Shown here in pieces: positions 57,752 through 64,000 of a stretch of DNA of 64,000 nt. The notes below the pieces were generated by a model that made no database searches, was not told the DNA's origin, and saw only the letters and a program-made list of their open reading frames with translations. The DNA comes from Gemmatimonadetes bacterium 13_1_40CM_69_22 (GTDB taxonomy: Bacteria > Gemmatimonadota > Gemmatimonadetes > Gemmatimonadales > GWC2-71-9): positions 38,964 to 102,963 of the forward strand of contig MNEL01000045.1 of assembly GCA_001917665.1 (NCBI GenBank). The letters run 5' to 3'. The position numbers and the translations under genes are program-made. Each line of letters begins with the position of its first letter. The stretch's first letter is position 1.

Positions 57752-58765
57752 ATGACCGATCATCTCGAACGCGACGTCTCCGATGTCGCCCACAAGTGGG
57801 TCCCCGACACGCGGCTCGGGGTGTTCGACGTCGCGGTGCGGCCGGGCGCGCTCGCGGGCTGCACTACGAGCCGCGACGCGCTCGCCGCGCTGCGCCGGAT
57901 CGCCGCCGCCGCGGGGCTCGCCGCCGACGTTCGTTTGCTCCCCGACTCCTCGGTGGGCGACGAGCCCGCGGCGGCGGTGACGGCGGCCGTCGCGCCTCTG
58001 GTGCGCGAGCCACACGTGAGCGCCGACCGCGTGAGCGAGGCGCTGCACGGCGAGATCCTCGCCGTGCTCGAGCGGCGCGACGATGCGTGGCTGCGCGTAT
58101 GGGCTGCAGACGGCTACCACGCCTGGATCCACTCGGGCTACGTCGCCCTCGGCACCGCAGCGTGGGCCGATGACTGGGCCGGGCGCGCGACCCTGCGTTC
58201 GCTTGGCGCCGAGCTGCGATGCGAGGGCGCCCGCTTCCGGCTCGCGCTCGGCGCGCGCGCCGCGCCGCTCCCGAGCGGTCAGGTGGAGACGGCGGACGGG
58301 CGGTGGTGGGACATTGCGGCCGGCGCGGTGCGGCCGGAGGTGGAGCTACGGGTCGAGGCCCGGCTCGTCGCGGCGCCGGAGTGGGCGCTTCGCTGGTTCT
58401 CCGGCGCACCGTATCTGTGGGGCGGGCGCACCGCGTGGGGTGTCGACTGCTCGGGCCTGGTGCAGGCGACGTACGCGGCGCGCGGCGTGGGGTTGCCGCG
58501 GGACAGCGACATGCAGTCGACGGCGGGCCAGGAAGTCCCGCTCTCGACGACCGGCGGCGGATACGAGGCGGGCGACGTGCTGTGCTTCGCCGACGGCCAC
58601 CGCATCTCGCACGTCGCGCTGTGGTCCGGAGCCGGGCACGTCGTGCACTCGGCACTGTCGCGCGGGGGCGTCACGTCCGACGACCTGTTGGCCGATACAC
58701 CGACGGCGAAGCGGTTGCGGGATTTCCTGGTGGCGGTGCGGCGCGTAGAGGGCTCCAGACATTGA
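57752..58765 (+). CDS. NlpC/P60 cell-wall endopeptidase with SH3-like domains
   Basis: 337 residues from ATG 57752 (GGTGGAGG just upstream; ATG 57740 is an alternative). There are two SH3-like regions (residues 60-110, ALHGEILAVLERRDDAWLRVWAADGY, and 150-190). The C-terminal NlpC/P60 domain has C233 in GVDCSGLVQATYAARG, H287 in RISHVALWSGAGH and a following His. It resembles YkfC-type gamma-D-Glu-diamino-acid endopeptidases that recycle muropeptides. There is no evident signal peptide, so it acts in the cytoplasm or is exported by another route. Confidence 0.88.
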   Translation: MTDHLERDVSDVAHKWVPDTRLGVFDVAVRPGALAGCTTSRDALAALRRIAAAAGLAADVRLLPDSSVGDEPAAAVTAAVAPLVREPHVSADRVSEALHGEILAVLERRDDAWLRVWAADGYHAWIHSGYVALGTAAWADDWAGRATLRSLGAELRCEGARFRLALGARAAPLPSGQVETADGRWWDIAAGAVRPEVELRVEARLVAAPEWALRWFSGAPYLWGGRTAWGVDCSGLVQATYAARGVGLPRDSDMQSTAGQEVPLSTTGGGYEAGDVLCFADGHRISHVALWSGAGHVVHSALSRGGVTSDDLLADTPTAKRLRDFLVAVRRVEGSRH

Positions 58766-58778
58766 GCGTGGGCCTCGG

Positions 58779-58804
58779 AGAGGCGCAGCATGCTGCGCCC
58801 CTAC
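58779..58804. repeat. Second copy of the GGGCGCAGCATGCTGCGCCC palindrome
   Basis: The core 18 bases (58782-58799) are a perfect palindrome and the right flank CCTAC equals that of the copy at 39545-39572; the left flank differs by a few bases (GAGAGG instead of GTAGGG). It lies between the NlpC/P60 stop and the HAD start, where it could act as a terminator. Confidence 0.7.
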
Positions 58805-58850
58805 ATCGGCCGCCTGTCCGCCGGACCGTCGGACCGCCTATTTTGGTGTC

Positions 58851-59552
58851 ATGAAGCTCGTTCTCTTCGACATCGATGGCACGCTTCTCTGGACCGACGG
58901 CGCGGGGCGGCGGGCGATCCATCGCGCCCTGCTCGAAGAGACGGGGACGGCGGGCCCGATCGAGACCTACCGCTTCGACGGCAAGACTGATCCGCAGATC
59001 GTGCGCGAGCTGCTGGCGCTCGCCGGCCATCCGGGCGCCGCGGACGACGCGCGCATCGCGGCCGTGTGTCGCCGCTACGTCGAGCTGCTCTCGGCCGAGC
59101 TGGCGAAGCCCGCCCGGGCCACGCGCCTCATGATCGGGATCGCGGAGCTGCTCGCGGCCCTCGAGCCGCACGAGCGGGCGGGGCGCGCCTGCGTGGGCCT
59201 GTTGACCGGGAATCTCGCGCCCGGCGCCGCGCTCAAGCTCCAGTCGGCGGGGCTCGACCCCGCCCGCTTCCGAGTCGGAGCCTTCGGATCGGACTCGCAC
59301 CGCCGCGCCGATCTTCCCGCGGTAGCGGCCCAGCGCGCGGCGGCGCTCACCGGGCGGACGTTCGCCGGTGAGGACGTGGTCATCGTGGGCGACACGCCGG
59401 AGGACGTCGCCTGCGGCCGCCCAATCGGGGCGCGCGCACTGGCGGTGGCGACCGGCTTCTACGATGTCGCGGCCCTCCGTGCCGCCGGCGCCGCACGCGT
59501 GTTCGCGACGCTCGTGGACACGGACGCGGTGCTCGACGCCATTTTCGCCTGA
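58851..59552 (+). CDS. HAD-superfamily hydrolase, phosphoglycolate phosphatase-like
   Basis: 233 residues, ATG 58851. All HAD motifs: D7-I-D9-G-T in LVLFDIDGTLL, LLTGN (motif II), the conserved Arg-Ala-Asp (HRRADLPAVA) region and VIVGDTPEDVACG (motif IV). Length and cap arrangement resemble PGP/Gph-like phosphatases; the substrate is not known. Its stop overlaps the next gene as TGATG. The glcDEF operon in the window could use a phosphoglycolate phosphatase, but this gene lies 21 kb away. Confidence 0.87.
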   Translation: MKLVLFDIDGTLLWTDGAGRRAIHRALLEETGTAGPIETYRFDGKTDPQIVRELLALAGHPGAADDARIAAVCRRYVELLSAELAKPARATRLMIGIAELLAALEPHERAGRACVGLLTGNLAPGAALKLQSAGLDPARFRVGAFGSDSHRRADLPAVAAQRAAALTGRTFAGEDVVIVGDTPEDVACGRPIGARALAVATGFYDVAALRAAGAARVFATLVDTDAVLDAIFA

Positions 59553-60139
59553 TGGGCTCGAGCGATTCCGCTCCATTGGACGAACTCGAAGTCAAGGCGC
59601 GGGTCGAGGACCCCGACTCCGTGCGTCGCGCCCTGGAGCGCGCGGGCGCCCGGCTCGAGTTCCGCGGGGCCATGCTGGACCGGCGCTTCGATCGGGACGG
59701 TGAGCTCGCCGCCCGAGACGAGGTGCTGCGGCTGCGGATCTTTCAGGCGGCCGACGGCGCGGCCGCCTTCGGCATGTTGGGCTGGAAGGGGCCGCACTCG
59801 CGGCGCGGGGCGTACCGCCACCGCGCCGAAGCCGAAACCCGCGTCACCGACCCGCATGCCGCCGTCGCGATCCTCGAGCGCGCGGGGTTTGAGGTCACGC
59901 TGCGGATCGATCGCACGGTGGAAGTCTATCGATTGGGTGAAGCGGTGCTGCGGCTCGAGTGGTATCCCGCGATGGACGTGCTGATGGAGGTGGAAGGCGA
60001 ACCCGCTGCGATCGAGGGCGCAATTCCGGCGACGGGGTTGCCGCGGGAGGGCTTCCTCCCGGAGTCGCTGCCGGACTTCGTGCGGCGGTACGAGGCCCGG
60101 ACGGGGCGCAGCGCCCGCCTCACCGAGCGCCGCGCGTGA
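59552..60139 (+). CDS. CYTH-domain phosphohydrolase/adenylate cyclase-like protein
   Basis: 195 residues, ATG 59552. The CYTH signature E11-L-E13-V-K15 is at the start, followed by the tunnel residues in RFDRDGELAARDEVLRLRIFQ, AAFGMLGWKG, YRHRAEAETRV and LRLEWYPAMDVLMEVEGEP. CYTH enzymes act on triphosphates (thiamine triphosphatase, class IV adenylate cyclase) inside a beta tunnel with Mg2+; the precise activity is not deducible. It is coupled to the HAD gene and to the next gene (GTGA). Confidence 0.85.
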   Translation: MGSSDSAPLDELEVKARVEDPDSVRRALERAGARLEFRGAMLDRRFDRDGELAARDEVLRLRIFQAADGAAAFGMLGWKGPHSRRGAYRHRAEAETRVTDPHAAVAILERAGFEVTLRIDRTVEVYRLGEAVLRLEWYPAMDVLMEVEGEPAAIEGAIPATGLPREGFLPESLPDFVRRYEARTGRSARLTERRA

Positions 60140-60867
60140 GCACCGTCAAGATCCCGATGCCGCTGCGCGTGCCCGAGCTCGCCCCCTCGCTCGGGCGCGT
60201 GCTCGTGCCACGGCGCGTGACGGAGCCATGGGTACCGATCGACGACATCCGGGAAGCGCTCGCGACGCGAGTGCTCGAGCTCGGGGGGGAGGCGCGGGCG
60301 GCGGCGGAGCGCGAGGACCGCGAGCGGGTGCTGGAGACGGTGAGCCGCCGGGCGTGGCTCGCCGCGTGGGAGCAAGCGGTGCGGCGCGTGGCGGACCGAG
60401 TGACTCACGCGCTGGACGGCCGGATCGAGCGGGCCGCGCGTCGGGTGCGGATGCCCCGCCGCCGCTGGCGTCGCCGGCTGCTCTCCACATCCGAGAAGCG
60501 TGCGATCGCGGCGCGCCTCACGACGGGCGGGGAGCCCTTCGTCGCTGCACTCGACGCGCTCGACGCCGTCGTCGCCCGGGTGCGGGATGCGACCGTGCTG
60601 GACAAAGGAGCGCACGGCGAATGGCAGGAAGCGCTGCGCAGCGCCGCGCGCCGGCTCGAGGCGGCATGGCTCGCCCTCGAGGCGGTGGCAGCCGAGGAGG
60701 AGCAGCGCTGGAGCCCGGAACTCGAGACGCTCGAGCGCTGGCGGCCGTCGCTCTGGCCGGTGCTCCTCCTCTGGACGCCACTCGCCGCGGCGCTGGTGTG
60801 GCTGGGGCTCGTGCTCGGTGGCTACGTTCCCGCTCCGCTATGGTTGGCCACGCGGCTGGGGTTCTAG
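60136..60867 (+). CDS. Helical protein with C-terminal membrane segment, unknown
   Basis: 243 residues, GTG 60136, overlapping the CYTH stop as GTGA. Strongly charged, Arg/Glu/Ala-rich helices fill residues 30-190 (RARRVRMPRRRWRRRLLSTSEKRA). One hydrophobic helix near the end (LWPVLLLWTPLAAALVWLGLVLGG) suggests anchoring in the inner membrane. No family recognised; it may be a tail-anchored or bundle-forming protein. Same operon as CYTH and HAD genes. Confidence 0.65.
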   Translation: MSTVKIPMPLRVPELAPSLGRVLVPRRVTEPWVPIDDIREALATRVLELGGEARAAAEREDRERVLETVSRRAWLAAWEQAVRRVADRVTHALDGRIERAARRVRMPRRRWRRRLLSTSEKRAIAARLTTGGEPFVAALDALDAVVARVRDATVLDKGAHGEWQEALRSAARRLEAAWLALEAVAAEEEQRWSPELETLERWRPSLWPVLLLWTPLAAALVWLGLVLGGYVPAPLWLATRLGF

Positions 60868-60915
60868 GGGTTGCGAAGCGACGAGTGAGCTCCGCCGAAT
60901 GATGCGGCTCTGGCC

Positions 60916-61302
60916 GTGAGCGCGATCGGCGTGGGCGTGGATCTCGTGGAGGTCGCGCGGGTGAGCGCGATTCTGAAGGATAAGGGGACCCGCGTGCTCG
61001 AGCGGCTCCTCACGCCCGCCGAGCGGGCGTACTGCGAGAGCCGCCCCGATATCGCCACCCACGTCGCGGTGCGGCTTGCGGCGAAAGAGGCCGTCTACAA
61101 GGCGCTCCAGGGGAGCGCGGCGGCGCGCGGCATCGGGTGGCGGGAGATCGAAGTCACTCGGGCGCCCGATGGGCGGCCGGACGTGCGTCTCAGCGGTGGC
61201 GCGACCCAACGGGCCCAAGCGTTGGGCGTGACGCGGGTGCTGCTCTCGCTCTCCCACACGCACTTAGCGGCCATCGCGATCGCGGTGCTGGAGCGCGACT
61301 AG
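60916..61302 (+). CDS. acpS: Holo-[acyl-carrier-protein] synthase
   Basis: 128 residues, GTG 60916. The Mg2+/CoA site is complete: G-V-D9 in VGVDLVEVARV and K57-E58 in RLAAKEAVYKAL, followed by VLLSLSHTHLAAIAIA. AcpS moves 4'-phosphopantetheine from CoA to apo-ACP for fatty acid synthesis. Trimeric, cytoplasmic. It lies 48 bases after the membrane protein gene and ends just before the promoter of the iron permease gene. Confidence 0.95.
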   Translation: MSAIGVGVDLVEVARVSAILKDKGTRVLERLLTPAERAYCESRPDIATHVAVRLAAKEAVYKALQGSAAARGIGWREIEVTRAPDGRPDVRLSGGATQRAQALGVTRVLLSLSHTHLAAIAIAVLERD

Positions 61303-61312
61303 GTGCGCATCC

Positions 61313-61369
61313 TTGAATTCCCGACAGACGCACTCTAGTATTTGGGGCCCTCATTGAGAATCATTCCCA
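61313..61369 (+). promoter_or_regulatory. Promoter and Fur-like box of the iron permease gene
   Basis: TTGAAT (61313-61318), 17-base spacer, TAGTAT (61336-61341). Expected transcript start is near 61348. It is followed by TGAGAAT-C-ATTCCCA (61355-61369), matching the 7-1-7 Fur consensus TGATAATnATTATCA at 11 of 14 fixed positions. The box overlaps the start codon (TTG 61354), so binding would block both transcription and early elongation. Confidence 0.6.
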
Positions 61370-63453
61370 TCTTCCGTAAGCTGTTTGTCAGCTTGCTGTT
61401 GAGTGCGTGCGCCGTGACCCGAGCCGCAGGGCAGGCGGGCGACTCGCTCGCCGTGGCGCGTCGCATCGTCGCCGCCACGGCGCTGGCCGCCAAAGAATAC
61501 GCCGCCGGCGTGGTGCCCCGGGGGGGCCGCGTCACGGCCGCCGCCGAGGTGGACGAGGCGCGCCAGTTCCTCGAGCAGGCGCGCCTCGACGCTCCCGCGC
61601 TGCCCGCGCGCGTCCGCGCCGTCGCCGACACGGAACTCGCTCTCCTGCGCGCGATGGTGGAGCGTGCCGCGCCGCCCGATTCGGTCGCCGCCCGGGCGAA
61701 CGCGCTGGTGGCGCGCATCGCGGCCGCCGCGGGCGGCGCGCTCGACCCCTTCCCGACCCGACCGCCGTCGCTCGCCCGTGGGGCGGCCATCTACGGTGAG
61801 CAGTGCCTCCAATGTCACGGCCCCACCGGCCGCGGCGACGGCCCCAAGGCGAAGCAGCTCGAGGGGCCGGCGCCCGCGAGTCTCGCGGACCCGCAGCTGA
61901 TGCGCAACGCGTCGCCGGTCGACGTCTACCGCAAGGTCACGATCGGGGTCGCGGGCACCGCCATGCCGCAGTTCGAGGAGACGCTGTCGCCCGAGGACCG
62001 CTGGGCTGTGGCGACCTACATCGCGACGCTCCGCACGGCGCACGGCGACGAGCGCGAGGGAGAGGGCCTGTATGCCGTGTCCTGCGCCGCGTGCCATGGT
62101 GCCGTTGGCGGCGGGGACGGGCCGCTCGCCGCGTCGCTCTCGGTGCAACCGCCAGCGCTGCGCGACCTCGCGATCCAGGGGCGCTTCACCGACGACGACC
62201 TCGCGGACCTCATGCTGCGCGGTCGTCCTGGTACGCCGATGCCGGGGTTCGCACGGATGCTCGACCGGCAGAGCGCGGCGAAGCTCGTGGCCTTCCTGCG
62301 GGTGCTCCCGACGGCCGAGCGGCAACGGTACGTGGCGTCACCCGCAGCGGCGACCTTCTCGACGGTGCGGCGCCAGGTCGATTCCGCGGTGGCGCTCAGG
62401 TCGAGCCAGCTGGCGTTCGACGCCTACCTCACCTTCGAGCAGGTGGAGACGGAGGTACGCGCCCGGAATCCCGCCCTCGCCGGCGAGCTCGAGGACGCGT
62501 TCGCCGCCCTGCGCGCCCGTGCCGCCGCCCGGGCAGGGCCCGAGGAGCTGGATGCGATCCACGCGCGCCTGCTCTCCGGGCTCGAGCGCGCGGAGCGGCT
62601 GGTCGCGGACCGGGGCTCCGCCGCCAACCTGTTCATGGAGTCGTTCGTGCTGCTGCTGCGGGAGGGGTTCGAGGCGATCCTCATCGTCGCGGCCCTGATG
62701 ACGTTCCTCGCGAAGGCGGGAGCGGTGGAGCGGCGCCGTCACGTCGCGCAAGGTGCTTGGGCGGCCGTCGGGGCCAGCGCGGCCACGGCCGTGGTGATCG
62801 AGGTCCTCTTCCAGGTCACCCCCGGTCAACGGGAGGTGCTCGAGGGCGTCACCATGCTTCTCGCGACGGCGGTGCTGTTCTACGTGAGCTACTGGCTAGT
62901 CTCGAAGATCGAAGCGGCCAAGTGGAACGCGTTCGTGAAGAGCCGCATGGAGGGAGCGCTTTCGGCGGGCTCGGGGTGGGCGCTCGCGTCCGTGGCGTTT
63001 CTGGCGGTCTACCGTGAGGGCTTCGAGACCATCCTGTTCTACAAAGCGTTGCTCACGTCGGCTGGCTCGGGGGGAGGTGGGGGGGGTGGGGCGACCGCGG
63101 TGGTGGGCGGGCTGCTGCTCGGTTGCGCGGCGCTCGTGCTCGTCTACGTCGGCGTCAATCGCTTCGGGCTCAAGGTCCCCCTCAGGCCGTTCTTCGCGAT
63201 CACCAGCGCGATGCTCTACTATATGGCGTTCGTGTTCGCGGGGAAGGGAATCGCCGATTTGCAGGAGGCGGGGATCGTGAAGACGACGGTCCTCGAATGG
63301 GCTCCGCGGATTCCGGTCTTCGGGATCTATCCCACGCTGCAGTCGCTGTCGCTGCAGTTCCTGCTCATCGTGCTGCTGCTGGTCGCGATCGTGTGGCTGC
63401 AGCGACACCGGCTCGTGGGCGACGAGGAGCGCAGAAGGCCGTCGTTCCCCTGA
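61354..63453 (+). CDS. FTR1-type iron permease fused to two cytochrome c domains
   Basis: About 699 residues from TTG 61354, chosen because it follows the promoter and gives a clean signal (RIIPIFRKLFVSLLLSAC); C19 may be lipidated. Residues 45-145 are helical. Two c-type haem sites follow: C151-L-Q-C-H155 and C244-A-A-C-H248, each with a distal Met (AMPQF, PMPGF). The FTR1 domain (from residue 430) has seven hydrophobic helices and both REGFE motifs (436-440 and 554-558), which bind Fe(III) during transport. The haems may oxidise or reduce iron at the membrane before uptake. A long glycine run (GSGGGGGGG) lies in one loop. Confidence 0.9.
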   Translation: MRIIPIFRKLFVSLLLSACAVTRAAGQAGDSLAVARRIVAATALAAKEYAAGVVPRGGRVTAAAEVDEARQFLEQARLDAPALPARVRAVADTELALLRAMVERAAPPDSVAARANALVARIAAAAGGALDPFPTRPPSLARGAAIYGEQCLQCHGPTGRGDGPKAKQLEGPAPASLADPQLMRNASPVDVYRKVTIGVAGTAMPQFEETLSPEDRWAVATYIATLRTAHGDEREGEGLYAVSCAACHGAVGGGDGPLAASLSVQPPALRDLAIQGRFTDDDLADLMLRGRPGTPMPGFARMLDRQSAAKLVAFLRVLPTAERQRYVASPAAATFSTVRRQVDSAVALRSSQLAFDAYLTFEQVETEVRARNPALAGELEDAFAALRARAAARAGPEELDAIHARLLSGLERAERLVADRGSAANLFMESFVLLLREGFEAILIVAALMTFLAKAGAVERRRHVAQGAWAAVGASAATAVVIEVLFQVTPGQREVLEGVTMLLATAVLFYVSYWLVSKIEAAKWNAFVKSRMEGALSAGSGWALASVAFLAVYREGFETILFYKALLTSAGSGGGGGGGATAVVGGLLLGCAALVLVYVGVNRFGLKVPLRPFFAITSAMLYYMAFVFAGKGIADLQEAGIVKTTVLEWAPRIPVFGIYPTLQSLSLQFLLIVLLLVAIVWLQRHRLVGDEERRRPSFP

Positions 63454-63457
63454 CGGC

Positions 63458-64000
63458 TCATTGCACCACGCCCGCGTCGTATACCGCCTTCCCTCCCACC
63501 AGGGTCAGCACACTCTCGGTCTTCGGCAGCTCTCCCAACGGCACCGTGAAGATGTCCTGCGACAAGATGGCGAGATCGGCCAGCATCCCCGGCGCGAGGG
63601 TGCCCGTTTCGCGCTCGGCGAGCTCCGCGTAGGCCGAGCCGCGCGTGTAGGCGAGCACCGCTTGCTCGCGGCTGAGCGCCTCCGCAGGGTTCATAGGGTG
63701 CGTCACGGCGAACATGATGTTGAGGTAGGGATTCATGGGACCGTCGGATCCGAGCGCGATGGGGAGTCCGGCGGCGAGGAGCGAGCGCAGCGGCTGCGCC
63801 GCGCCCGCCACGTCGGGCGTGAAGCGTCGATGCATGAGCTCGGGGATGGAGAAGTGCGCGGGGTTCTGCACCACGACAACCCCGAGCCGGCGCGCGAGGG
63901 GGAGTAGCTCGGGGGCGAGGAAGTCGCCGTGCTCGATCCGCGGGCGCAGGGCGCGCCACGTCGATTCGGGTGCGGCGGCGGCCAGGGTGCGGAGCAGCAC
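63458..64000 (-). CDS. Amidohydrolase family protein, C-terminal part
   Basis: The gene runs off the right edge; 180 C-terminal residues are visible. Marks: RIEHGDFL (His, metal/active site), VVVQNPAHF, LPIALGSDGPMNPYLNIMFAVTHP (GSDxP, the conserved metal-binding Asp), AYTRGSAYAELAERETGTLAPGMLADLAILSQD and a final metal-domain strand, VLTLVGGKAVYD. This is the amidohydro_3/YtcJ-like group of zinc-dependent hydrolases. The substrate is unknown. It is convergent with the iron permease gene (gap of four bases). Confidence 0.85.
   Translation of the reverse strand: MLLRTLAAAAPESTWRALRPRIEHGDFLAPELLPLARRLGVVVVQNPAHFSIPELMHRRFTPDVAGAAQPLRSLLAAGLPIALGSDGPMNPYLNIMFAVTHPMNPAEALSREQAVLAYTRGSAYAELAERETGTLAPGMLADLAILSQDIFTVPLGELPKTESVLTLVGGKAVYDAGVVQ

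Noticed and set aside
55984-57753. A long minus-strand fusion of response regulator with an upstream domain
   Set aside because: The upstream part is antisense to the P1 peptidase; the real start ATG 56598 precedes a complete receiver domain.
1-64000. tRNA or rRNA genes, insertion sequences
   Set aside because: I saw no transposase, no terminal inverted repeats with target duplications and no tRNA/rRNA-like sequence by eye; a tRNAscan or Infernal run would settle the RNA part.

Overview
The window is a 64 kb piece of a GC-rich (roughly 70% by eye, not counted) Gram-negative bacterial chromosome. Outer-membrane biogenesis genes (an Omp85/TamA-like protein and TamB), many lipoproteins, a one-chain 2-oxoglutarate dehydrogenase/decarboxylase with a built-in acyltransferase domain, a short primary-type sigma factor without region 1.1 and a fused homocysteine methyltransferase/MTHFR together suggest Gemmatimonadota or a close relative. 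This is an inference from gene content; no rRNA or other marker is present.

Layout. 1-5.5 kb: a partial YfcC-type carrier, a broken APC permease, an adhesin-like secreted protein, a DUF1761 membrane protein and a pair of M16 peptidases (one active, one without the zinc motif). 5.7-11 kb: MetH/MetF fusion, a membrane/TPR protein and cytochrome bd (cydAB). 11-13.5 kb: small membrane protein, DUF167, YggT, a kelch protein and a lipoprotein. 13.4-18.5 kb: an ORF6N protein, the 1200-residue 2-oxoglutarate enzyme and a penicillin-binding-fold serine hydrolase. 18.5-27 kb: a decayed RCC1-repeat lipoprotein, a VWA protein, an MFS exporter, then AAA ATPase, SPFH protein, cytidylate-kinase-like protein and PDZ aspartyl protease. 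27-30.4 kb: a GH38 alpha-mannosidase and a Met-rich lipoprotein. 30.4-37.8 kb: a tightly coupled seven-gene minus-strand operon (LON domain, glcD, glcE, glcF, HAD, ygfZ, SDR). 38-42.4 kb: sigma factor, small membrane protein, aroB, cobalamin adenosyltransferase, ferredoxin-NADP reductase. 42.4-53 kb: PBP4-type carboxypeptidase, DppB/DppA, then TamA-like and TamB. 53-64 kb: diacylglycerol kinase, NtrC-type regulator, zinc-ribbon protein, methyltransferase remnant, response regulator, P1 peptidase, NlpC/P60, HAD, CYTH, a membrane protein, AcpS, an iron permease fused to two cytochrome c domains, and a partial amidohydrolase.

Genes are packed into operons that mostly join by 4-base ATGA or GTGA overlaps, implying translational coupling. 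Functional themes are the cell envelope, microaerobic respiration and one-carbon/glycolate metabolism.

The most unusual feature is not a gene. At least fourteen places carry runs of degenerate 7-base (once 8-base, once 13-base) units. At six to eight of them the units recur as a facing inverted arm, so the DNA can fold into a hairpin. The unit differs from locus to locus, but the two arms of one locus match each other. Several elements lie inside genes and are translated: two linkers of the 2-oxoglutarate enzyme, a 26-residue insert in GlcF, the C-terminal tails of GlcD, CydA and CydB, and the stop codon of a response regulator. Three genes (APC permease, RCC1 protein, methyltransferase) are broken by internal or 5' loss; these could be real decay or assembly error.
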